Shown here in pieces: positions 5,789-12,213 of a DNA stretch of 16,352 nt; within the stretch, counting starts at the first letter, position 1, and each line of letters opens with the position of its first letter. The notes below the pieces were generated by a model. It did no database searches. It was not told the origin of the DNA and saw nothing but the letters and a program-made list of their open reading frames with translations. This DNA comes from Candidatus Iainarchaeum sp. (lineage in GTDB: Archaea; Iainarchaeota; Iainarchaeia; Iainarchaeales; JAXPJC01). The position numbers and the translations under genes are program-made. The DNA lies in contig JAGVWD010000004.1 of the NCBI GenBank assembly GCA_018304445.1, forward strand, positions 1 to 16,352. The letters are read 5' to 3'.

Positions 5789-6106
5789 ATGGATGGAAAA
5801 AAACTCACAAAAAATCTGCGCGACGAGGCGATAAGGATTGAAACGGAAATGCGCACAAGGCTCGCGCTTGCAATCACAACTGCCTTTGCATTGGTTATTG
5901 CGCTTTACTGGCAGGGCGTGATTCAGGAAGGCGTAAATGAAATGCTTAAAATCCTCGGGATGCCTGTTGTTTCAGCCTATATCTACAGGATTTTGGCCGC
6001 AGTAATTGTAACAATTATCTGCGTGCTTGGCATCTGGTACTTCAGCAAGTGGGCACAGAAAACCCCGGAACAGCCAAAAGAAGAGCCCAAGGCACAAAAG
6101 AATTAA
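5789..6106 (+). CDS. Small two-pass membrane protein, DUF5654-like
   Basis: This 105-residue protein has a charged N-terminus, a membrane segment LALAITTAFALVIALYWQGV (about 25-44), a short loop, a second segment ILAAVIVTIICVLGIWYFSK (about 68-87) and a charged Pro/Glu/Lys tail. The pattern of Thr/Ala-rich first helix followed by W and an amphipathic stretch resembles the archaeal DUF5654 family, whose function is unknown. The assignment is from memory of the family pattern. The ATG at 5789 is preceded by AAGGATGG at a usable distance as a ribosome-binding site. It is followed by a zinc-ribbon gene 38 nt downstream. Confidence 0.65.
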   Translation: MDGKKLTKNLRDEAIRIETEMRTRLALAITTAFALVIALYWQGVIQEGVNEMLKILGMPVVSAYIYRILAAVIVTIICVLGIWYFSKWAQKTPEQPKEEPKAQKN

Positions 6107-6144
6107 ATATTACCTGCGCCTAACATTATAAGTCAGAATTCGGG

Positions 6145-6435
6145 GTGTTGTTTTTGAAGCTGAAATACTGCCCGCAGTGTGCGGGTTTTGATGTTGCAAA
6201 AAGCCTCAATGGGGAAAGGTGCAGGCGCTGCAACTATGTCGGCGCAATGAAAGAGGGCAGCATTGATGAAATTAACTCCTTCAAAAAAAACCTTAGGGGC
6301 GGAAGCTCCCAAACAAGCATCTTAAGACCCCCAAAGGAATTGGCAGGAGCGGGCGCAGAGCCTGATGTGCCACTGAAGGAAAGGATAAAGAAAAGGCCAG
6401 AACTCCGGAGCAACGATGACTGGGAAATCTTTTAG
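6145..6435 (+). CDS. Small zinc-ribbon protein of unknown function
   Basis: The frame opens with GTG at 6145 (TTG at 6148 or 6154 also possible) and encodes about 96 residues. An N-terminal zinc ribbon is clear: C9-PQ-C12 and C26-RR-C29. The rest is charged, Gly/Ser/Pro-rich and probably disordered, ending in DDWEIF. The N-terminus recalls the ribbon of RNA polymerase small subunits and TFS, but the C-terminal catalytic ribbon of TFS is absent, so that role is not supported. CGGGGTG at the start may act as ribosome-binding sequence, and ATTATAAG (6124-6131) as promoter. It lies between the DUF5654-like gene and LysRS on the same strand. Confidence 0.7.
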   Translation: MLFLKLKYCPQCAGFDVAKSLNGERCRRCNYVGAMKEGSIDEINSFKKNLRGGSSQTSILRPPKELAGAGAEPDVPLKERIKKRPELRSNDDWEIF

Positions 6436-6477
6436 CAGGCTTATTTAATTTATCTGCCCTAATTTATATGACGTTTT

Positions 6478-8079
6478 ATGGCTTCTTCGGAAAAGGCATG
6501 GCCAGAGCTCATTGCAGAGCAGCTTGCTGAAAAAAACCTTAAGGAATATACATGCCACGGCATGTGGACGCCTAGCGGTTATTTCCACATAGGCAACGCA
6601 AGGGTTGAGTATTTTGTCCCTGAACTGGTTTATGAGGCGCTGGTTGCAAAAGGGCTCAAAGCAAAATTAAATTTCCTTGCTGATGATTTTGACCCAATGG
6701 ACAAAATTCCTAATAATCTGCCAATAAAAGAAAAGGACTTTGAGCAGTACAAAGGAGTGCCCTATTACAATATCCCGAGCCCCTTCCCTGAATATACCTC
6801 ATGGGCTTCCTGCTTTACTGAAAAGCTCTTCGAAGCAATTGAGGATTTCGGTGCAGTTCCCAACAGGATAAGCTGCTACGAATCCTACAAAAAGGGCCTT
6901 TACAATGAGAAAATAAAAACCGCGCTTGACAATGCGCAGAAGATTGTTGGGTTATGGAACGAAATAACAGGGACTGAAAAGGCACCAAATTTCCTCCCCA
7001 TTCAAGTAGTGTGCGAAAACTGCGGAAAGCTGAGCTTTACAGAGGCAAGCAACTGGGATGGAAAAGAGGTTGAATACTCATGCAAAAGGGAATCAGGCGG
7101 CTGCGGGCATTCCGCAAAGGCAAAGCCATTTGATGGAAGGGCAAAACTGCACTGGCGCATACACTGGCCCGCGAGCTGGAGCGTTTTCAATGTCGCATTT
7201 GAATCAGGGGGAAAAGACCATTTTGCAAAGGGCGGTTCTGTAGATACCGGAAAAGCCATTTCGAAGGAAATTTTTAGGAAAGATGCGCCGCTGCTCTATG
7301 GTGCGGAATTCATCCAATTGCGCGGTGCAAAAATGTCAGGTTCTGTCGGAAACGTAATTGATTTGCAGGAATGGCTGAAGGTTGCAAAGCCTGAAATCTT
7401 CCGCTTCATGAACCTTTCCTACAGGCCGAATTCTGCAGTAGAATTCAGCCTCAATGACAATTCATTTTCTCTCCTGATTGAGCGCTACGAACAGGCAGAG
7501 CGCGTTTATTATGGCGCGGAAAAACTTCGCGATGAAAAATTGACAGAAACAGCAAAGAAGGACTATGCGCTTTCACAGATGCGCAAAGCCCAGACGGAAA
7601 TGCCTGTGCAAATCCCCTTTGCCCTTCAAACACTTGTCGCGCAGATTGCAGAGCCTGAAAAAAACATTGAAAAGGCGCTTGAAATACTTTCAGAAACAAA
7701 GCACATCAGTGCGGAGCAGGCCAAAGCGCAGAAGGGTGAAATAAGGCAGCAGCTCCTCAGGGCAAAATACTGGCTGGATAATTATGCCCCTGAAGAAATG
7801 AAAATAAGATTCCTTGAAAAGGCCCCTAAGGGAATAGAGCAAGACGGCAAAACAAGGGAAGTCTTCAGTGAAATAGCCGGGCAGCTGCCGAATGCGAAAA
7901 CCCCGGAAGAAATACAGATGCTCATTTACAGTTCAGCAAAGAAGCACGTGCTGCAGCCAAGGGAAATATTCAGAAAACTATACTTGGCAACAATTGGAAA
8001 GGAGCAGGGCCCGAAATTCGGCTCGCTTGCAATTGCAATAGGCATTGATAAGATAATAAAAAGGCTGCAGGAAATCTAA
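6478..8079 (+). CDS. lysK: Lysyl-tRNA synthetase, class I
   Basis: LysRS-I attaches lysine to tRNA-Lys and is the usual archaeal enzyme, unrelated to class II LysRS. The 533-residue length is normal. The class I signatures are HIGN (37-40) in WTPSGYFHIGNARVEYF and KMSGS near residue 285 in RGAKMSGSVGN. A zinc-binding insert with VCENCGK and later CKRESGGCGH lies at about 177-205. The C-terminal helical domain, which reads the anticodon stem, follows from about 350. The ATG at 6478 directly precedes ASSEKAWPELIAEQL, and a TATA-like TTTATATG lies just upstream. It stands 2-3 kb from the genes for both tRNA-Lys isoacceptors, its substrates. It is convergent with the KaiC-like gene, with one base between stops. 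Confidence 0.95.
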   Translation: MASSEKAWPELIAEQLAEKNLKEYTCHGMWTPSGYFHIGNARVEYFVPELVYEALVAKGLKAKLNFLADDFDPMDKIPNNLPIKEKDFEQYKGVPYYNIPSPFPEYTSWASCFTEKLFEAIEDFGAVPNRISCYESYKKGLYNEKIKTALDNAQKIVGLWNEITGTEKAPNFLPIQVVCENCGKLSFTEASNWDGKEVEYSCKRESGGCGHSAKAKPFDGRAKLHWRIHWPASWSVFNVAFESGGKDHFAKGGSVDTGKAISKEIFRKDAPLLYGAEFIQLRGAKMSGSVGNVIDLQEWLKVAKPEIFRFMNLSYRPNSAVEFSLNDNSFSLLIERYEQAERVYYGAEKLRDEKLTETAKKDYALSQMRKAQTEMPVQIPFALQTLVAQIAEPEKNIEKALEILSETKHISAEQAKAQKGEIRQQLLRAKYWLDNYAPEEMKIRFLEKAPKGIEQDGKTREVFSEIAGQLPNAKTPEEIQMLIYSSAKKHVLQPREIFRKLYLATIGKEQGPKFGSLAIAIGIDKIIKRLQEI

Positions 8080-8080
8080 T

Positions 8081-8830
8081 TCAGCGCCTCTTCCTGAATT
8101 CCTCTATTTTGTAAATTTTTATTCCGGAATCAGTTATCTCGAGCGGATGCAAGTCCTCTGAGTGCTTTGTTGCGCGCATCTTCCTTACATGCAGCAGGCG
8201 GTTAGCCCCGGCCCCTGCCTCAAGATAATGCAGGACAATTACCCCATCAACAACGTATTCCTCCACCCCGTATTTGCTCAGCGCTTTTGAGCCTTCTGCA
8301 ATTTCGGAAATGATCATGGAAGTTGCCCCGCTCTGCGAAAGCACATAATTGATTTTAAGAACGGCTTTCCTAACATCCTCGGAATTCTGGAAAGTCAGTC
8401 CCAATGCAGGAGTGCTGTCAATAACAACCCTTTTTGCGCCAATTTTTTTTGTTGCGCGCATGGTTTCTAACAGCAGCTTGTCCAGGTCAAAACCCGTAAC
8501 AGGCATCGCATACTCCTCCTGCGACGGGATTCCAATCCTCGCAACAGAGGCATCAATAATTTTTATGACCCCCTTCTCCTCAAGCTTTTTGATGTCCATG
8601 CCTATTGCAAGCGCATCCTCCCTTATTGTTTTTGGGGTTGCATCAATTGTTACAAAAACTCCGGGTTCGGAATATTCCTTTGCCCCGTTAAAAATATACT
8701 CAAGTGAAAAAAGCGTCTTTCCAGTTCCGCAGCCTCCAGTAACAAGGAAGGTCCTTCCTTTCGGCAAGCCCCCATCAATAAGCCTGTCAAAGCCGTCTAT
8801 TCCTGTTGCAACGCGCTCCATATTCCTCAC
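8081..8830 (-). CDS. Single-domain KaiC-like RecA-superfamily ATPase
   Basis: One KaiC/RadA-like ATP-binding domain of 249 residues. The start VATGIDGFDRLIDGGLPKG is the KaiC signature, followed by Walker A GGCGTGKT (32-39) and Walker B in RVVIDST. Where KaiC has two adjacent catalytic glutamates (FEE), this protein reads TIDATP, so hydrolysis may be reduced or use the Asp. Archaeal single-domain KaiC homologues have poorly known roles in signalling. The open frame starts with GTG at 8830; ATG at 8821, preceded by GTGAGG, is an equally good start (246 residues). A minus-strand AT box around 8845-8857 (AATTATATTAAGC) is the likely promoter. It is 40 nt downstream of rel on the same strand. Confidence 0.85.
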   Translation of the reverse strand: MRNMERVATGIDGFDRLIDGGLPKGRTFLVTGGCGTGKTLFSLEYIFNGAKEYSEPGVFVTIDATPKTIREDALAIGMDIKKLEEKGVIKIIDASVARIGIPSQEEYAMPVTGFDLDKLLLETMRATKKIGAKRVVIDSTPALGLTFQNSEDVRKAVLKINYVLSQSGATSMIISEIAEGSKALSKYGVEEYVVDGVIVLHYLEAGAGANRLLHVRKMRATKHSEDLHPLEITDSGIKIYKIEEFRKRR

Positions 8831-8869
8831 TATATGGCAATTCAGCTTAATATAATTTTCCTTATTCCG

Positions 8870-10762
8870 TTAAACCCTGTAAGCCCTGGTTATTCCCTTT
8901 GCATTGGACAAATTATTTATTATCCTTTCGAGCTGCTCAGGCCTGCTCACCATAACAACAAATTTGCATGCGGTTTGCTCCTTTCCCAGGGATTTTGCCT
9001 CTGCGGAGCTTATGATTACACTGTCCCTTGAAATGAGGTTGAGAATGTCCGAAAGCAGATTCGGCCTGTCCTTTGCCTCGACCGCAAATGATGCAGGGAA
9101 CTTCCCCTTCCCGCCGGAAAAATCAACACTCACAATTTTTTCCCTAGAACCCAAAATCTTTATGTTCTCGCAATTGGCCCTGTGCACTGAAATTTTGCGC
9201 TTTGTTGTAAGTATTCCAACAACCTCATCCCCCGGAAGCGGGCTGCAGCACTTTGCAAGCCTCAGCCTCTTGTCTGAGGCCTTTATTATAACCTGCCTCA
9301 CCCCCCGCTTTCTCGCCTTTGGCGGCTTTGCAGCCTGAATCTGCAGCGCCTCCCTTATTTTCTCCCTTGCCTTGCTTGTTTTCACGAAATTCAGCCACGC
9401 GCTTTTCGGCATTTGCTCTGGGGAAGTGACAATTTCAACATTGTCCCCGGACTCAAGCGCATATGACAGTGAGACAAGTTTTCCATTGACCTTTGCCCTT
9501 TCGCATTTGCCTCCCAAATCGCTGTGGATCGCATATGCGAAGTCTATGGGCGTCGAGCCCTCGGGCAGCTCTATTACCTCGCCTTTAGGGGTCAAAACAA
9601 AAATATTGTTCTCGAAAAAATCAATTTTCAGCGAATCAATATTCCCCTTTTCTTCCTTTCCGCGCTGCCAGTCATAAATCTCCTTTAGCCAGAGCAGCTT
9701 CTTGTCATAATCCTTTTCACCCATCTCCCCCTTATAGCGCCAGTGCGCTGCAATTCCGTCCTCAGCAATCCTGTGCATTTCTAAAGTTCTTATCTGTATC
9801 TCGATAGGCTTGTTATCAGGCCCTATTACTGTTGTATGCAGGCTCTGGTACATGTTCGGCTTCGGCCTTGCAATGTAATCATCAAACCTTCCTGGAAGCG
9901 GATTCCAGATAGAGTGTATCATCCCAAGCAGCTCATAGCACTCCTTTACGCTTCCGGTTATTACGCGCAGCGCAACCAAATCATATATCTCATTGAATTT
10001 TATGTTCCGCTCATAGATTTTCCTGTATATGCTGTAAATGTGCTTTGTCCTCCCCTGTATTTCCGCATTTATCCTGAGCCCCTCAAATTTCTTCTTAAGC
10101 GCCTGCCTTGCCTTCTCAAGGCTTTTTTCCTTCTCTTTCTGGTAGGCTGAAAGCATTCCTGCAAGCTTGCTGTAAATCTCCGGCTTCAGGTATTTTAATG
10201 AACTATCTTCCAGCAGGTCCTTTATCCTGTTCATTCCCATTTTGTGCGCGATGGGCGCATAAATGTTAAGGTTTTCTTCCGCAAGCTCCTTCTGCTTCTC
10301 ACCGCCGAGCCTGCCAATTTCCCCAAGCTCCGCAACCCTTTCCGCAAGCAGAATTATCAAAGTCCTTATGTCCTTGCTTGTTGCGAGCAGCACCTTCCTC
10401 ATGTTTTCCATTTCAGCAATGTTTTTTATCTTAAGGGAAATTCTCTTTAGCTTTGCAAGCCCATCAACAAGCGCAGCGGTTTCCCTGTTGGTTGCCTTTT
10501 CTATCTCAGCAGCCGAAATTCTCCCATCTGCAACAGCATCATGAAGCAGCGCGGCAGAAACAGCATTGCAGTCAAGCCTCAGCCCCGCAACAATTCCAGC
10601 GACCTCAACAAGGTGCTTTATGCAGAATTTCTTTGATTCCCTCAGCTCATTCCCGTAAATTCCCCTGGCCAGCTCAAATGCCTTCTGCGCCCCGGCAATA
10701 TGCTCTTTTGTCTCATATTCCTGCAGATTTTCAAGCAGCTCCGCAATTGAACCCTTTGCCAT
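8870..10762 (-). CDS. rel: Long RelA/SpoT homologue, (p)ppGpp synthetase with degenerate hydrolase site
   Basis: Long RSH proteins make and degrade the alarmone (p)ppGpp. This 630-residue protein has the full set: HD domain (about 20-170), synthetase (about 225-345), TGS (about 384-445), a helical/CCSPLPGDE region and C-terminal ACT (about 552-630). The synthetase keeps its key segments (YDLVALRVI, NMYQSLHT, EIQIRT). In the HD domain H50, H74 and D75 remain, but the family's HDxxED reads HDAVAD, with Ala at 78, and the LADRLHN segment reads LAERVAE. Hydrolysis is therefore probably weak or lost. The charge-reversal motif is RFDD, between RXKD of bifunctional and EXDD of synthetase-only enzymes. 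A TTG at 10822 could extend the frame by 20 residues, but a TATA box (10792-10803) lies inside that extension and GTGGGAG precedes the ATG at 10762. Long RSHs are mostly bacterial, so old transfer is likely. Confidence 0.9.
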   Translation of the reverse strand: MAKGSIAELLENLQEYETKEHIAGAQKAFELARGIYGNELRESKKFCIKHLVEVAGIVAGLRLDCNAVSAALLHDAVADGRISAAEIEKATNRETAALVDGLAKLKRISLKIKNIAEMENMRKVLLATSKDIRTLIILLAERVAELGEIGRLGGEKQKELAEENLNIYAPIAHKMGMNRIKDLLEDSSLKYLKPEIYSKLAGMLSAYQKEKEKSLEKARQALKKKFEGLRINAEIQGRTKHIYSIYRKIYERNIKFNEIYDLVALRVITGSVKECYELLGMIHSIWNPLPGRFDDYIARPKPNMYQSLHTTVIGPDNKPIEIQIRTLEMHRIAEDGIAAHWRYKGEMGEKDYDKKLLWLKEIYDWQRGKEEKGNIDSLKIDFFENNIFVLTPKGEVIELPEGSTPIDFAYAIHSDLGGKCERAKVNGKLVSLSYALESGDNVEIVTSPEQMPKSAWLNFVKTSKAREKIREALQIQAAKPPKARKRGVRQVIIKASDKRLRLAKCCSPLPGDEVVGILTTKRKISVHRANCENIKILGSREKIVSVDFSGGKGKFPASFAVEAKDRPNLLSDILNLISRDSVIISSAEAKSLGKEQTACKFVVMVSRPEQLERIINNLSNAKGITRAYRV

Positions 10763-10791
10763 ACTCCCACTGTAATATCTCTCCTGAACAC

Positions 10792-10803
10792 AATTTAAAA
10801 AAA
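10792..10803 (-). promoter_or_regulatory. Probable TATA box of rel
   Basis: TTTTTTTAAATT on the minus strand lies about 35 nt upstream of the ATG at 10762, leaving a short leader that carries GTGGGAG. It gives rel a promoter separate from the DUF202-like gene and argues against the TTG start at 10822. Confidence 0.5.
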
Positions 10804-10824
10804 GGAGGTAATTGCGCGCCAAGG

Positions 10825-11127
10825 CTAATCCGAATTGTTTATGCTTCTTTCAAGGCTCCCCGCTTCATTGGAATACTTCCTGTATCCCCTTATTGAGAGC
10901 AGTATCCCGAGAACCCCGAACAGTATTACAAAAATCCCAAGGTATGTTGTAGCCGCCTCATATTGCGAATGCTCAAAAAACCTTATCAGCCCGAAGCCAA
11001 GCGCAATTACCGCAATAAAGACAGTTATTTCAGTAAGGACCGTCCTTTCCTTTGAGAGCAGCGTGCGCTCCTTCGAAAGCAGTGTCTGCTCCTCCGCAAA
11101 GCCCTCAAGCCTGCTGCGCTTTTTCAT
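10825..11127 (-). CDS. Small DUF202-like membrane protein
   Basis: This 100-residue protein carries the DUF202 signature of repeated xERTxL units before the first membrane helix: LLSKERT twice in a row, then VLTEITVF. Two transmembrane helices follow, ITVFIAVIALGFGLIRFF (about 34-51) and TYLGIFVILFGVLGILLSIR (about 61-80), with a polar C-terminus. The family (YidH-like) has no firm function. An AT box on the minus strand (AAAAATTAATAAA, 11149-11161) is centred about 27 nt upstream of the ATG, fitting a leaderless mRNA. It ends 62 nt before the rel start on the same strand. Confidence 0.8.
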   Translation of the reverse strand: MKKRSRLEGFAEEQTLLSKERTLLSKERTVLTEITVFIAVIALGFGLIRFFEHSQYEAATTYLGIFVILFGVLGILLSIRGYRKYSNEAGSLERSINNSD

Positions 11128-11167
11128 GCTTTAATTATGTTTCTGCCATTTATTAATTTTTCCCCAT

Positions 11168-11247
11168 GCAACAGCATTATTTTTATTCTGCAATAAGGGC
11201 ATAATGCCCTTATTAACCCCAAGCCCGCAACAGCATTATTTTTATTC
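11168..11247. repeat. Two 21-bp direct repeats flanking a palindrome
   Basis: 11168-11188 and 11227-11247 are identical 21-mers that begin GCAACAGC and end TTTTTATTC, 59 bp apart. The second copy contains a TATA-like stretch centred about 27 nt upstream of the exchanger ATG at 11268, so the repeat may be a duplicated promoter. Confidence 0.85.
11192..11214. promoter_or_regulatory. 23-bp perfect inverted repeat, candidate operator
   Basis: AATAAGGGCAT and ATGCCCTTATT are 11-bp arms around a single A. The site lies between the divergent DUF202-like and exchanger promoters, outside any gene and between the two direct repeats. Symmetry and placement suggest a dimeric regulator binding site. Confidence 0.6.
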
Positions 11248-11267
11248 CCCCTATGCCTTACTATATT

Positions 11268-12213
11268 ATGATTTTCACAATTGCCATATTTGTTATTGCG
11301 TTAGTGGTGCTTGTGATAAGCAGCGAGGCCGTTATAAGGGCCGCAATAAAAATTCAGATATTTGGGGGTATCGCAGCTCGCAATAGCCTTCATAATCGTT
11401 GCTGTCGCAAATTCCGTGCCTGATTTCATGGTTTCTGTCAACGCCTCAATGATAGGCAAAACTTCATTGGCAATAGGCGATGTCCTTGGAAGCAGCATTG
11501 CAAACATATGCCTTGTTCTGGGAGTGGCAGCGCTCATAAGGAAAATCAAGGTGAGGCGCGAGCAGACAATTGAAAGCGCGGAGCTCCTTTTCCTCATAAG
11601 CCTGATTCCGCTGGTTGTTTTGTCCAGGGGCATACTTACTGTTGCCGAGGGATTGATTTTGATAATCCTCTTTATCCTCTATGTCTTTTTTGTAATTAAA
11701 AAGCGCTTTACCCTCAACATAAAGGACGGCATTACAAAAAAACAGCTCTCCCGCGCCATAACAATATTCCTGTTAGGGCTGCTGTTTGTTTTTGTGAGCT
11801 CAAAATTTGTTGTTGAAGAGGGAATAGTAATTGCAGGGCTGGTGGGGCTGCCTGATGCGATTATTGGCATGACCCTGATAGCGTTTGGCACAACACTGCC
11901 CTCGCTTGCAATAGATTTCACTGCAATCCGCAAGGGATATATCGCGCTGGCCCGGGGGGACATTCTTGGAAGCTCTGTTGTCAATCTTACCCTTGTGCTG
12001 GGTGCGGCAATAGTGATAAATCCCACAACAGCAAACTTCAGCATCTTTGGGCTTCCAATAGTGTTTTTGGTTGTTGCGAATTCCTTCCTCAGCTATAACC
12101 CCCTCAAGCATGAGGGGATAAACAACAAAGCCGGGCTAATGTTCCTGCTGCTCTACATACTCTTCATAGTTGCGGGCTTCAGCTCAAGGGTTCTCTTTAC
12201 TCCCGTAACCTAA
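11268..12213 (+). CDS. Cation/Ca2+ exchanger (CaCA family), frameshifted near the 5' end
   Basis: CaCA proteins swap Ca2+ or other cations for Na+ or H+ across the membrane by two inverted alpha repeats. From ATG 11268 the frame encodes MIFTIAIFVIALVVLVISSE and VIRAAIKIQ, the expected first helix, then runs out of register at about 11356. The next frame resumes exactly where the family continues, YLGVSQLAIAFIIVAVANSV, and runs to 12213. One extra base in CAGATATTTGGGGG would explain it. Without the first helix the alpha-1 repeat is incomplete, so a TTG start at 11362 (283 residues) is unlikely to give a normal protein. Alpha-1 has ANSVPDF and LGSSIAN; alpha-2 has GTTLPSL and LGSSVVN. The usual Glu in each PE motif is Asp and Ser. 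The last 17 bp overlap polX. Sequencing error, recent mutation and recoding are all possible. Confidence 0.8.

Noticed and set aside
5614..5841. 75-codon frame across the tRNA repeat
   Set aside because: It translates tRNA sequence, the hairpin and the start of the DUF5654-like gene in another frame.
10763..10822. 20-residue TTG-initiated extension of Rel
   Set aside because: A TATA-like box lies inside it and the internal ATG has a ribosome-binding sequence; the family does not have this segment.
11301..12111. Minus-strand frames within the exchanger gene
   Set aside because: They are antisense shadows without family features.
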